From NCBI GenBank assembly GCA_031258265.1, contig JAIRNB010000257.1:1-8860 (forward strand): 8,860 bases of DNA. Reading direction: 5' to 3'. This document shows, one piece after another, positions 1-6,139 of the stretch. Below the pieces are notes generated by a model. It ran no database searches. It worked only from the letters and a program-made list of their open reading frames with translations, and was not told where the DNA came from. Position 1 is the stretch's first letter; each line of letters begins with the position of its first letter. A program made the translations under genes and the position numbers. This stretch comes from Treponema sp. (GTDB taxonomy: Bacteria; Spirochaetota; Spirochaetia; Treponematales; Breznakiellaceae).

Positions 1-194
1 AAATAGGCGCTAAGAGCCCCCAGGGCGCCAGTTTCCGCTTCCCGGCGATCTCGGCCATATCCCACGACGGAAACATACAGACGTTCCGGATATACGATGG
101 ATGGCTTATCTACCCACGCTGGTTTGTCCTGGGCCGCAACATACATACAGCCCAGGCAGATTATAATAAAAAGAAAGGATATCCTTTTTTCCAT
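1..194 (-). CDS. LPP20-like exported protein, N-terminal part (runs off the left edge)
   Basis: Reading leftward from the ATG at 194-192 there are 64 codons with no stop to the window edge. A clear ribosome binding site (GGGAGG, 4-5 nt before the ATG) fixes the start. Residues 1-22 form a signal peptide: MEKR, a hydrophobic core with two cysteines (C13, C16), then a V-A-A-Q end. C16 could be a relaxed spirochaetal lipobox, otherwise signal peptidase would cut near A20-A21. The mature part begins with an acidic/proline stretch (W26, YP, then a VGYG motif) followed by an R-R-E-A-E helix. This W...YP...VGxG...A pattern is that of LPP20-type envelope lipoproteins. The family call is from pattern memory on a fragment; the envelope location is more secure. 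Its exact role is unknown. Confidence 0.7.
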   Translation of the reverse strand, partial: MEKRISFLFIIICLGCMYVAAQDKPAWVDKPSIVYPERLYVSVVGYGRDRREAETGALGALSAY

Positions 195-254
195 GTTTCC
201 TCCCGGCTTCTTGAAAAATTTGTTCGAAACTCCGGGTTTCGTATTAGAGTTGTT

Positions 255-297
255 TAGGGCAACGCTGATTAACTTGACGCTAATCATCGGTGCCCTA
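255..297. repeat. Imperfect 43-bp palindrome overlapping a promoter
   Basis: TAGGGCA (255-261) pairs with TGCCCTA (291-297), and TGATTA (266-271) pairs with TAATCA (281-286). Two further pairs (263-264 with 288-289) and one more (273 with 279) leave only three mismatches and a 5-nt loop. It lies about 60 bp upstream of the minus-strand LPP20-like gene and covers the -35 and the start of the -10 of a plus-strand promoter. It could be an operator or a structured leader of the minus-strand transcript; the sequence cannot decide. Confidence 0.55.
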
Positions 298-301
298 TTA
301 T
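274..301 (+). promoter_or_regulatory. Sigma-70-like promoter facing right
   Basis: TTGACG at 274-279 and TATTAT at 296-301, each matching five of six consensus bases, are separated by 16 bp. The predicted start (about 307-309) coincides with the first base of a perfect hairpin at 308. No plus-strand protein gene follows before the terminator at 363-412. If active, it would drive a short non-coding transcript. Confidence 0.4.
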
Positions 302-307
302 TTTTCT

Positions 308-412
308 CGTTTTCCTACGGAAAACGCGCTTTTTCAAAGCGGCGAAAAAACCACATTAAAGTAGCACTGATTTATTCTCGATTGAATAAATCAGTGCTTT
401 CTTAGTTTTTTT
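308..412 (+). ncRNA. Candidate small structured RNA (about 105 nt)
   Basis: This segment has the layout of a free-standing bacterial small RNA. A promoter lies directly upstream (274-301). A first hairpin follows, CGTTTTCC-TAC-GGAAAACG (308-326), abutted by a second, CGCTTT-TTC-AAAGCG (327-341). Then comes a short A-rich single-stranded piece (345-362) and a 15-bp terminator stem with a T tail (363-412). No open frame with a ribosome binding site is seen inside it. The hairpins could instead belong to the minus strand, between the helicase gene and the LPP20-like gene. No known RNA family is recognised. Confidence 0.35.
363..412. terminator. Strong intrinsic terminator, possibly two-way
   Basis: A perfect 15-bp stem (363-377 with 384-398) encloses a 6-nt loop. 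On the plus strand it is followed by TTCTTAG and a run of seven T (406-412), a good rho-independent terminator. On the minus strand the stem starts 33 nt after the helicase stop codon and is followed by a weaker, interrupted T tract, so it probably also ends the rdgB-helicase transcript. Confidence 0.75.
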
Positions 413-430
413 ACGCTCCGCCGCGGCAGC

Positions 431-2638
431 TCAGCGGAACCGTTCTTTCATCATGGAAAAAAAATCCTCCGTACTGGCCTCTATCTTGTCCTCTTCGCTG
501 TGCTGTTCAATGAGCTGCGGCGGGATCTCCTCCAGAAAGGGGGAGGGGGAACTGTCGCGGAGTTCCTGCCGGTCCCGGCGTTTTTGGCAGCTTGAAATGT
601 AAAGCTTGTCCCTGGCCCTGGTGATGGCCACATAGAAAAGCCGGCGCTCCTCTTCCAAAGCCGCGCCGTTTATTTCCTGGCTGCCTTCCGCCGCGGAATC
701 CGCCTGTCCGTCTTCAAGACTCCTCTTGTGGGGGATGATCCCCTCTTCCGCCCCGGCGATAAAAACCACGGGAAACTCCAGACCCTTGGCGGCATGGATG
801 GTCATTAGATTCACCTTTCCCGCCTTAAACTGCCCCTCCTCTGAATCCCCCCCGTCACTGCGGCTGACAAGGCTTATGCGCTGGAGCCAGGGATAAAGGC
901 TGGGGTCCAGGTTGTCCCCGTCCCGTTCCCAGGTTTCGATACCCTTAATAAGATAGTCGATATTACCGAATTTCCAGCGGGCGATCTTTTCATTTTTTTT
1001 GTATTCGGTAACCAGATAACTCCAGTAATCAACGCTGTCCACCAGGGCCCGGACCAGATGGGAAAATCCCTTTTTCCCCAGAATCGATTCCCGCCAGCCC
1101 TCAATAAGGGTGATAAATCCGTCCACTTCACCATAGGAGGAATACCCTCCGCGGGAAGACACCGGTGAATCGCCCCCGGAATTTTCCGCGCTGTTCCCGC
1201 GGATTCCCTGGTCCTGGAAAAGATTCCCCTGTCCCCCCTCGGCCTCCTGTATCCTGGCCCGCAGCATCCCGGGCCCGGAGCGGAGCCGCTGCAGGGTTTC
1301 CCAAAGGCTGGAATGGTTTTTCCTCGCCAGCTCCGACAGTGACGCTATCGCCGCTTTGCCAATACCCCGGCGGGGGGTATTGATGATCCGCAGTAAATTT
1401 ACATCATCGTCGGGGTTGGCGATTACCCTAAGGTAGGAGATAATATCCCGGATTTCCTCCCGTTCAAAAAAACTCTGGCCCCCGGAAACCCGGTAGGGGA
1501 TATTCTCCGCCAAAAAGACTTCTTCCAGGGAGGGGAATTGGGAATTGGTCCGCACCAGGACGCCAAAATCATCGTAGCGCAGCTTGTCCCGGTAGCGGAG
1601 CTCTTTTATCTGCCCCGCGATAAAATCCGCTTCATCTTCCTCCGTTTGCGGACTGCACAACTCGATAGGACGGCCCCCCTGGTTTCCTGACCAGAGCCGC
1701 TTATCTTTACGGTTACTGTTGTTGGAGATAACCCCGTTGGCGGCCTCCAGAATCGTGGTGGTGGAACGGTAATTCTGTTCCAGCTTAATCTCCAGGGTTC
1801 CGGGGAAGTCTTCTTCAAAGCGGGCCAGGTTTTCGTAGTTTGCCCCCCGCCAGGAGTAGATCGACTGATCGTCATCCCCCACCACGCAGACATTGGCCCC
1901 CATAGTCCCGGCCCCGTTTTCCCCCGCGCCGGACTCCCTCCCCAGGGCCAGGAGTTTGAGGAGCCGGTACTGGATAAGGCTGGTGTCCTGAAACTCGTCC
2001 ACCATGATGTACCGGTAGCGGCTGTGGTATTTATCGAGAATCTCCGGATGTTCTTCAAAAAGGGCGATGGGGAGGCAGAGGAGGTCGTCAAAGTCTAAGG
2101 CGTTGTAGATCTTCAGGCCCTGCTGGTATTCCCGGTACACCGCCTCCCACTGGGGCTCCGCGCCGCCTTCCCCCCAGCGGAGCCGGCCGATTTTAACGCC
2201 GGAGAAAAGCTGCCCCAGCTTGTAAAGGTCCAGCCCCTCCGAAGCGAGGCGGCATTCCCGCAGGCTTTCTTTAATAAGCCGGTTCCGATCGGTCTCGTCA
2301 TAAATCGAAAAATTTTTCCGGTAGCCCAGAACCTCTATTTCTTCCCGCAGTACCTTTACCCCAAAGGCGTGGAAGGTACTAACCGTTAAATCCCGCAGTT
2401 TTCTGCCGGTTATTTCCTTAACCCGGCTTTCCATTTCCCGGGCCGCCTTGTTAGTAAAAGTGAGGGCCAGAATCGCATGCTGGCCTATACCCTTTTCCAG
2501 CATCCGGGCAATACGGTAGGTGATAACCCTGGTCTTCCCCGAACCCGCCCCGGCGATAATCAACACCGGCCCCTCCAGCGTGCTGACCGCCTGAAGCTGG
2601 GGACCGTTGAGTTCCTCCTCGTAGTTTAACCTTGTCAT
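431..2638 (-). CDS. rep: Rep/UvrD/PcrA-family ATP-dependent DNA helicase
   Basis: A superfamily 1A 3'-5' DNA helicase of 735 residues, expected to unwind DNA in the cytoplasm during replication restart and repair. All core motifs are intact: Walker A AGAGSGKT (29-36), Ia LTFTNKAAREM (59-69), Ib TVSTFHAFG (85-93), Walker B VDEFQD (213-218), III GDDDQSIYSWRGA (254-266), IV NYRST (289-293), V VNLMTIHAAKGLEF (609-622) and VI EEERRLFYVAITRAR (662-676). Features such as NPDDD..LLRIINTPRRGIG and the two 'F-S-I-Y-D-E-T-D' and 'N-I-D-Y-L-I-K' regions resemble E. coli Rep more than UvrD. Gly/Ser-rich insertions sit near residues 234-248 and 465-510, in likely surface loops. The ATG overlaps the rdgB stop (ATGA) and has no good ribosome binding site of its own, so translation is probably coupled. 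Rep versus PcrA/UvrD is not settled by sequence reading alone. Confidence 0.95.
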   Translation of the reverse strand: MTRLNYEEELNGPQLQAVSTLEGPVLIIAGAGSGKTRVITYRIARMLEKGIGQHAILALTFTNKAAREMESRVKEITGRKLRDLTVSTFHAFGVKVLREEIEVLGYRKNFSIYDETDRNRLIKESLRECRLASEGLDLYKLGQLFSGVKIGRLRWGEGGAEPQWEAVYREYQQGLKIYNALDFDDLLCLPIALFEEHPEILDKYHSRYRYIMVDEFQDTSLIQYRLLKLLALGRESGAGENGAGTMGANVCVVGDDDQSIYSWRGANYENLARFEEDFPGTLEIKLEQNYRSTTTILEAANGVISNNSNRKDKRLWSGNQGGRPIELCSPQTEEDEADFIAGQIKELRYRDKLRYDDFGVLVRTNSQFPSLEEVFLAENIPYRVSGGQSFFEREEIRDIISYLRVIANPDDDVNLLRIINTPRRGIGKAAIASLSELARKNHSSLWETLQRLRSGPGMLRARIQEAEGGQGNLFQDQGIRGNSAENSGGDSPVSSRGGYSSYGEVDGFITLIEGWRESILGKKGFSHLVRALVDSVDYWSYLVTEYKKNEKIARWKFGNIDYLIKGIETWERDGDNLDPSLYPWLQRISLVSRSDGGDSEEGQFKAGKVNLMTIHAAKGLEFPVVFIAGAEEGIIPHKRSLEDGQADSAAEGSQEINGAALEEERRLFYVAITRARDKLYISSCQKRRDRQELRDSSPSPFLEEIPPQLIEQHSEEDKIEASTEDFFSMMKERFR

Positions 2639-3303
2639 GCCAGGATCTTCGCTATAGCCTTCCCCGCCTTGGCCCGGTGGCTGAGTCTGTTTTTTTCGTC
2701 ATCCCCCAGTTCCGCCACGGTACAGCCCAGGGAGGGAAGGTAGAGGATAGGATCGTAGCCAAAACCCCCTTCCCCCCTGCCCAATCCGCCGGTAATCTCC
2801 CCCTCCAGGGTTTCCTGGACGCAGGTAAAACGGTTTTCATCAAACAACAGAACCATGGCGCAGACAAAACAGGCCCTCCGGTTAGGATTGTCCCCTAGTT
2901 CCTCCAAAAGCAGGCGGTTACGTTCCGCGGATTTAAGTTCCTTGCCCCAGGGCTTATCCCCATTTCCCCCGCCGGGACTTTCGCCGGAATATCCGCCGCG
3001 GCATCCGGCATAGCGGGCCGAGTAGATCCCCGGCCTTCCCCCCAGGGCTTCTACGCAAAGCCCGGAATCATCGGCCAGGACCGGCCCGGAAATACCCCGT
3101 TCCATAAGGCTGCGGTACAGGGCCCCGGCTTTAAGAAAGGCGTTTTCCAGAAAACTTGCCCCCGTCTCCGGGGGATCAAAATCGTCAATCCCCCCATCGG
3201 CCGGAGCTTTCAGGGTGACGCCCCGTAATATTTGGGATAATTCCAGTCTTTTGTGCTTGTTGCCGCTGGCCAGCCAGACGCAGGCCGCTTTTTCCTGTCC
3301 CAC
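2635..3303 (-). CDS. rdgB: dITP/XTP pyrophosphatase (RdgB/HAM1 family)
   Basis: This enzyme hydrolyses non-canonical purine triphosphates (dITP, ITP, XTP) to the monophosphate and pyrophosphate, keeping damaged bases out of DNA and RNA. At 222 residues it is longer than the usual ~200. The family signatures are present in order: SGNKHK (13-18, phosphate binding), ADDSGL (77-82, metal/catalytic Asp) with PGIYSARYAG after it, GGFGYDP (179-185) and SHRAKA (208-213). The extra length is a Gly-rich insertion around 101-120, after the RYAG motif. The start is GTG at 3303-3301, chosen because GGAGGGG lies 3-9 nt upstream; an ATG two bases earlier (3305-3303) is out of frame. It is the first gene of a two-gene operon, overlapping the helicase by 4 bp. 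The shared theme is genome maintenance. Confidence 0.95.
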   Translation of the reverse strand: MGQEKAACVWLASGNKHKRLELSQILRGVTLKAPADGGIDDFDPPETGASFLENAFLKAGALYRSLMERGISGPVLADDSGLCVEALGGRPGIYSARYAGCRGGYSGESPGGGNGDKPWGKELKSAERNRLLLEELGDNPNRRACFVCAMVLLFDENRFTCVQETLEGEITGGLGRGEGGFGYDPILYLPSLGCTVAELGDDEKNRLSHRAKAGKAIAKILA

Positions 3304-3320
3304 ATTCCCCTCCGCACAGC

Positions 3321-3349
3321 ATCATAGCAAAACCGGGGGTCTTGGGAAA
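3321..3349 (-). promoter_or_regulatory. Probable promoter of rdgB-rep (extended -10)
   Basis: On the minus strand TGC-TATGAT (3329-3321) is an extended -10 element with five of six consensus bases. The -35 at 17-bp spacing (3349-3344, TTTCCC) is poor, which is typical when an extended -10 is present. The predicted start would leave a leader of only about 12 nt, just enough for the GGAGGGG ribosome binding site of rdgB. Confidence 0.4.
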
Positions 3350-3406
3350 CGGATGCAGGACAAAGCTAAGCTTATAGAGATTTTCAGCCTTCTTTTTTTG
3401 GGCGCA

Positions 3407-3428
3407 TTCCCGGCCCGCGGGCCGGGAA
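3407..3428. repeat. 22-bp perfect GC-rich palindrome
   Basis: TTCCCGGCCCG (3407-3417) is followed directly by its reverse complement (3418-3428) with no spacer. It is preceded on the plus strand by a run of seven T. It is not followed by T on either strand, so it does not look like a standard terminator. It could be a dimeric protein binding site or a remnant repeat. Confidence 0.65.
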
Positions 3429-3451
3429 CCGGGCTATCGCTGCAATTCCTC

Positions 3452-3472
3452 GACTTTACCTGCGGTAAAGTC
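3452..3472. repeat. Perfect 9-bp hairpin with 3-nt loop
   Basis: GACTTTACC (3452-3460), loop TGC, GGTAAAGTC (3464-3472). Forty bases further right, CAACC-GCA-GGTTG (3509-3521) is a smaller hairpin whose core (ACCGCAGGT, 3511-3519) is the reverse complement of the centre of this one (3458-3466). Confidence 0.65.
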
Positions 3473-3540
3473 TCCGGTATTTCCGCTCTATCCCTTGCGC
3501 AGTAAAAGCAACCGCAGGTTGTTAATTTAATCCCCTGTGG

Positions 3541-3600
3541 AACCGCATAGCGCCAGTGATTCCCCAGATATTGAACTAATGCGGCCAAGCTTTAGCTTTA
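3541..3600. repeat. Diverged ~65-bp repeat, copy A
   Basis: It contains CCGCATAGCGCCAGT, an AT-richer middle, then a 27-bp segment (3571-3597) identical to 3825-3851 in copy C. The left end is worn compared with copies B and C. The right end runs into a second TTTAGC motif and the small hairpin CAAGC-GCA-GCTTG (3613-3625). Confidence 0.7.
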
Positions 3601-3635
3601 GCCAGCGGCAGGCAAGCGCAGCTTGTTTATTTGAC

Positions 3636-3704
3636 AATGCGGCATGGCTTAGCGCCAGAAAATACCCCGAAATTTACTAATGCGCCCCAGCTTTGGCTGG
3701 GGCA
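3636..3704. repeat. Diverged ~65-bp repeat, copy B
   Basis: It starts AATGCGGCATGG, shares TAGCGCCAG and ACTAATGCG with the other copies, and ends in a perfect hairpin GCCCCAGC-TTTG-GCTGGGGC (3684-3703). In copies A and C that end reads GGCCAAGCTTTAGCT, so both sides of the stem have changed together in copy B, as if pairing were kept. Confidence 0.6.
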
Positions 3705-3705
3705 G

Positions 3706-3749
3706 TGCGCGCAGGGCGCGCGCGGCACAACGCGCGGAGCGCGTTGTGC
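3706..3749. repeat. Two adjacent perfect hairpins with 3-nt loops
   Basis: GCGCGC-AGG-GCGCGC (3707-3721) is followed by GCACAACGCGC-GGA-GCGCGTTGTGC (3725-3749), an 11-bp perfect stem. Together with the hairpin at 3684-3703 they form a run of three stable stem-loops in about 65 bp. No T tract follows on either strand. Confidence 0.7.
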
Positions 3750-3787
3750 TGGAACAAAAGCTAAGGGCCGAAGGCTGTGAATTGAAT

Positions 3788-3857
3788 AATGCGGCACCGC
3801 ATAGCGCCGGTAAATTTCCCAGTGTTGAACTAATGCGGCCAAGCTTTAGCTGGGACA
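3788..3857. repeat. Diverged ~65-bp repeat, copy C
   Basis: It begins with a small hairpin ATGCGG-CA-CCGCAT (3789-3802), continues TAGCGCC, and ends with the 27-bp block shared with copy A (3825-3851) plus GGGACA. It stops 6 bp short of the binding-protein stop codon, so it would lie at the very 3' end of the importer mRNA. Confidence 0.7.
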
Positions 3858-3863
3858 TTTGTC

Positions 3864-4616
3864 TTAATTTGTCCGGTTGTACAGGGCAAGTTCCTCGTTG
3901 ATCTGGCTGACGATCCGGTCCACCACCTGCCGGGGATTGACAGACGGATCGTTGGCCATAATTTCCACCTCGGTTTCGATAATCACCCGGGCCTTGGGGA
4001 AGACACCCATGACGCTTCCCGCGCAGGATGGTTTGGAGTTCCGCAGAGACTCGATAGCCACAATAAGCTCGGGGTTGGTATTGGCAAGGAAATTCTGGTA
4101 TACCGGTAAATTGACCGCGGAACGGCGGATAGGAAGATAGCCGGTTTCCATGGACCACTGGGCCTGCTTTTCCGCGCCGGTCACGTATTTTATAAATTCC
4201 CAGGCGGCTTCCGCTTTTTGGGCGCTGCCGTTGTCCATGATCCATAGGGAGCCGCCGCCCACCGATGTACCCCCGGTGTCCCCCCGGTTTACCCGGGGCA
4301 GGGGGGCATAGCCCACAGTGAATTTACCCGCCGCCGCAGCGCTTAAATCGGCATAGGAAGCGCAGGATTGGGCATAGTAGCCCAGGGTTCCGGTGGCAAA
4401 CTGCTGCGCCTCCGCGTTTCCGCCTCTGCCGAAGGTCTGGTGGGAGGGATCGTTGTAGATGGTCTGCAATTTCGTAAAGATGTTAAGCAGCGCGTCCCCG
4501 CCGGTTATCCGGCTTGCCCGGCCTCGACGGCCGTTCCCGTTATCCAGAAGATCCTTGTCCTGAATGGAGACGAGCTGCTCAAAAACCCAACTGTAATTAG
4601 TAAAACTGTTGGTCAT
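3864..4616 (-). CDS. C-terminal fragment of the UgpB-like binding protein
   Basis: 250 residues in the same frame as the upstream fragment, starting at the ATG that directly follows the TGA. It has no signal peptide and no ribosome binding site of its own, so it would be made only by read-through or re-initiation. The UgpB-type landmarks are GGGSLWIM with a small-residue turn, then W-E-F-I-K-Y-V-T, QWSMETGYLPI and the C-terminal R-V-I-I-E-T-E...Q-V-V-D-R helix. Without secretion it would be stranded in the cytoplasm. Confidence 0.65.
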   Translation of the reverse strand: MTNSFTNYSWVFEQLVSIQDKDLLDNGNGRRGRASRITGGDALLNIFTKLQTIYNDPSHQTFGRGGNAEAQQFATGTLGYYAQSCASYADLSAAAAGKFTVGYAPLPRVNRGDTGGTSVGGGSLWIMDNGSAQKAEAAWEFIKYVTGAEKQAQWSMETGYLPIRRSAVNLPVYQNFLANTNPELIVAIESLRNSKPSCAGSVMGVFPKARVIIETEVEIMANDPSVNPRQVVDRIVSQINEELALYNRTN

Positions 4617-5183
4617 TCAGGGATTGGCGGCGGCTAGGGCTTTGCCTGTGGCAAGGCAGTCTTCCATGGTGGCAAAGGCGGTTTTCGGATCAAGCCCCGC
4701 CCTGGCCAGGGCTTCTTTGTTGTAGATGATTACCGGGGAGGAAGAGTTAAAAGGCATGGAGTAAAGGACGCCGTCCATCCGGTAGTAGGCCAGGATATTG
4801 GCTTCGTAATCGGAAATGTCGTAACGGTCCCGGTCAATAAAATCCTGCATCTTCAGAGTATAGCCGGAATCTATGGCCCAGCGGGTGCCAATATCGTAGA
4901 GCTGCATGATGTCGGGTCCCGCGCCCTTATCGGTGGTCCGCAATTTGGCAATGCCGTCATCGTAGGAACCCTGGAACTGGGCTTCCACAATTATCTTATC
5001 CTGGGCCGCATTAAAGTCATTTACCAGCCGGATCAGAGCATCGCCGTTCCGGCCGCCCATGGAATGCCACCATACAATTCTGGTTTTGCCCCCCGCAGCC
5101 TGCTGCTGCTGTCTCGTACCGCCGGCAAAGATGACGGTCCCCGTCAAGCACAGAATCAGTATCGCTAACATCGTTCTTTTCAT
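4617..5183 (-). CDS. N-terminal fragment of the UgpB-like binding protein
   Basis: 188 residues up to the in-frame TGA. Residues 1-20 are a signal peptide (MKRT, hydrophobic core, ending V-I-F-A before GG) with no usable lipobox cysteine, so a soluble periplasmic protein is likely. A Q-rich linker follows (25-28). The UgpB-type signatures are WWHSMGG (38-44), the G-P-D-I-M-Q-L-Y-D-I-G-T region (89-100) and PFNSSSPV (144-151) followed by YNKEAL..AGLDP. An AAGGA ribosome binding site precedes the ATG. Alone this is only the first lobe and part of the hinge, so it should not bind ligand normally. It lies 134 bp after the second permease gene and is the last gene of the importer cluster. Confidence 0.7.
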   Translation of the reverse strand: MKRTMLAILILCLTGTVIFAGGTRQQQQAAGGKTRIVWWHSMGGRNGDALIRLVNDFNAAQDKIIVEAQFQGSYDDGIAKLRTTDKGAGPDIMQLYDIGTRWAIDSGYTLKMQDFIDRDRYDISDYEANILAYYRMDGVLYSMPFNSSSPVIIYNKEALARAGLDPKTAFATMEDCLATGKALAAANP

Positions 5184-5317
5184 TTTCCACTTCCTTATGG
5201 ACCGCAGGGGTCCTCCGCTTTATTTTTCCGGTTTTATACAAAACCGGTTTTTCACTTTTTGCCAAGGCCCTGTGTAACAGGGCATTAGACTTGTTCAAGA
5301 ACCCGGTTGATTCTTTC
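5184..5317. repeat. Intercistronic gap with two perfect hairpins
   Basis: CCGGTTTT-ATAC-AAAACCGG (5228-5247) is an 8-bp stem. It has a T run only on the plus strand, so it is not a minus-strand terminator; it could protect the upstream permease mRNA or adjust permease to binding-protein ratio. GCCCTGT-GTA-ACAGGGC (5267-5283) is a 7-bp stem with a 3-nt loop. A weaker GGACC...GGTCC stem (5199-5213) sits just before the binding-protein ribosome binding site. Confidence 0.55.
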
Positions 5318-6139
5318 TCAGCCCTTTACCGCCCCTTCGGTCATTCCCTTGACCAGGTGTTCATGACCGCTGATAAAAACGACTATCGCCGGGATAAGTA
5401 CCAGTATGGCCCCGGCCAGGACGACCCCATAGTTGACCGTTTCTTCGGTTCTTAAAAAGCCGATACCCACCTGAACCGTCCGCATCCGGTCAGAATTTGT
5501 TACCAGGAGGGGCCAAAGATACTGGTTGTACACGTTAATAAAGGTATAAACCCCCAGGGCCGCCAGGGCGGGTTTTGAGAGGGGCATCACTATCGAAAAA
5601 AGGAAGCGCAAATCCCCGCAGCCGTCGATAACAGCCGCCTCGTGAATATCCAGGGGAATGGTGAGGAAAAACTGACGCATCAGAAATATTCCCATGGCGG
5701 AACTTATATAGGGTACTACCAGGCCGGTATAAGTGTTGTTAAGGTGAATCCGGGAGATCGTAAGGAAATTGGCGATGATAATTGCGTCGCCGGGGATCAT
5801 AAAAGTTGAGAGGATTGCATAAAAGATAATTTTTTTCCCCCGGAACTCGTAAAAAGCAAAGGCATAGGCCCCAAGGCCGCAGGTAATAAACTGAAAAACG
5901 ATAATTACGGCGCATGTTATAATGCTGTTCGCCAAAAACCTGAAAACGGGAAAGGCTGTAACAACCCGGTGATAGTTGGACAGTGCCGGGTTATGGGGAA
6001 AAATCCGGGGAGGGATCATTGATATTTCGGAGAGAGACATAAAACTGTAGGAAAGCGCGAAAAAGAGAGGGGAGATAATGAGAAGCCCCACCAGTATTTT
6101 TAAGCCGAAGAAGGCGGCCGGCCGGATTGCGGGTTTCAC
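5318..6139 (-). CDS. ABC sugar/glycerol-phosphate-type permease, UgpE/MalG-like
   Basis: 273-residue inner-membrane subunit with about six transmembrane segments (roughly 14-35, 70-95, 103-127, 138-158, 190-210, 237-258). The cytoplasmic EAA loop that contacts the ATPase is HEAAVIDGCGDLRFLF and on to PLSKP (166-190). The NQYLWPLL motif (205-212) and the PLSKPALAAL region are very like E. coli UgpE as remembered. The start is GTG at 6139-6137, overlapping the upstream permease stop as GTGA; no strong ribosome binding site is close, so coupling is likely. Substrate cannot be fixed from the permease; a glycerol-3-phosphate, glycerophosphodiester or sugar ligand are all possible. Confidence 0.9.
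   Translation of the reverse strand: MKPAIRPAAFFGLKILVGLLIISPLFFALSYSFMSLSEISMIPPRIFPHNPALSNYHRVVTAFPVFRFLANSIITCAVIIVFQFITCGLGAYAFAFYEFRGKKIIFYAILSTFMIPGDAIIIANFLTISRIHLNNTYTGLVVPYISSAMGIFLMRQFFLTIPLDIHEAAVIDGCGDLRFLFSIVMPLSKPALAALGVYTFINVYNQYLWPLLVTNSDRMRTVQVGIGFLRTEETVNYGVVLAGAILVLIPAIVVFISGHEHLVKGMTEGAVKG

Larger units (their letters stand above)
3304..3863. other. 560-bp non-coding, palindrome-rich region between rdgB and the binding-protein gene
   Basis: No convincing gene is seen on either strand. Short minus-strand frames that begin with the same M-A-A-L-V-Q and continue to R-Y-A-V-P are translations of the repeat below, without ribosome binding sites. The region holds three diverged repeat copies, a 22-bp perfect palindrome and at least six perfect hairpins, listed separately. 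Apart from the rdgB promoter at its left end, nothing here has an assigned function. It may act as the 3' end and terminator zone of the ABC importer operon. Confidence 0.7.
3864..5183 (-). pseudogene. UgpB-like periplasmic solute-binding protein gene with an in-frame TGA
   Basis: The frame from the ATG at 5183 to the TAA at 3864-3866 is 440 codons, giving a 439-residue product like E. coli UgpB (about 438). It is interrupted once, by TGA at 4619-4617 (codon 189); the next codon is ATG in the same frame. Both sides align to one UgpB-type protein with nothing missing. By memory of UgpB, the stop falls where an S-G-M stretch occurs, so a single GGA-to-TGA change would explain it. The intact protein would bind a sugar or glycerol-phosphate-type ligand in the periplasm for the two permeases upstream. 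The gene could be a recent pseudogene, a strain-specific mutation, a read-through product or a sequencing error. TGA is a normal stop elsewhere in the window (rdgB, rep, both permeases). Confidence 0.75.

Noticed and set aside
97..405. Plus-strand open frame of 102 codons
   Set aside because: It runs antisense through the LPP20-like signal peptide and through hairpins and the terminator, with no ribosome binding site.
3322..3842. Two minus-strand frames sharing M-A-A-L-V-Q ... R-Y-A-V-P
   Set aside because: The similarity comes from the repeat copies; there is no ribosome binding site, and the rest of each frame is low-complexity and unrelated.
3541..3857. CRISPR array
   Set aside because: Only three diverged units with unequal spacing, and no cas genes.
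3649..4245. Minus-strand 198-codon frame
   Set aside because: It overlaps the well-supported binding-protein frame and runs into repeat DNA; composition is not protein-like.
4600..4622. The in-frame TGA as a selenocysteine codon, with a CCAAC...GTTGG hairpin just downstream
   Set aside because: The stem is short with a mismatch, starts only about 4 nt after the TGA, and its loop lacks the G features of bacterial SECIS elements. Binding proteins of this family have no redox cysteine at this point.
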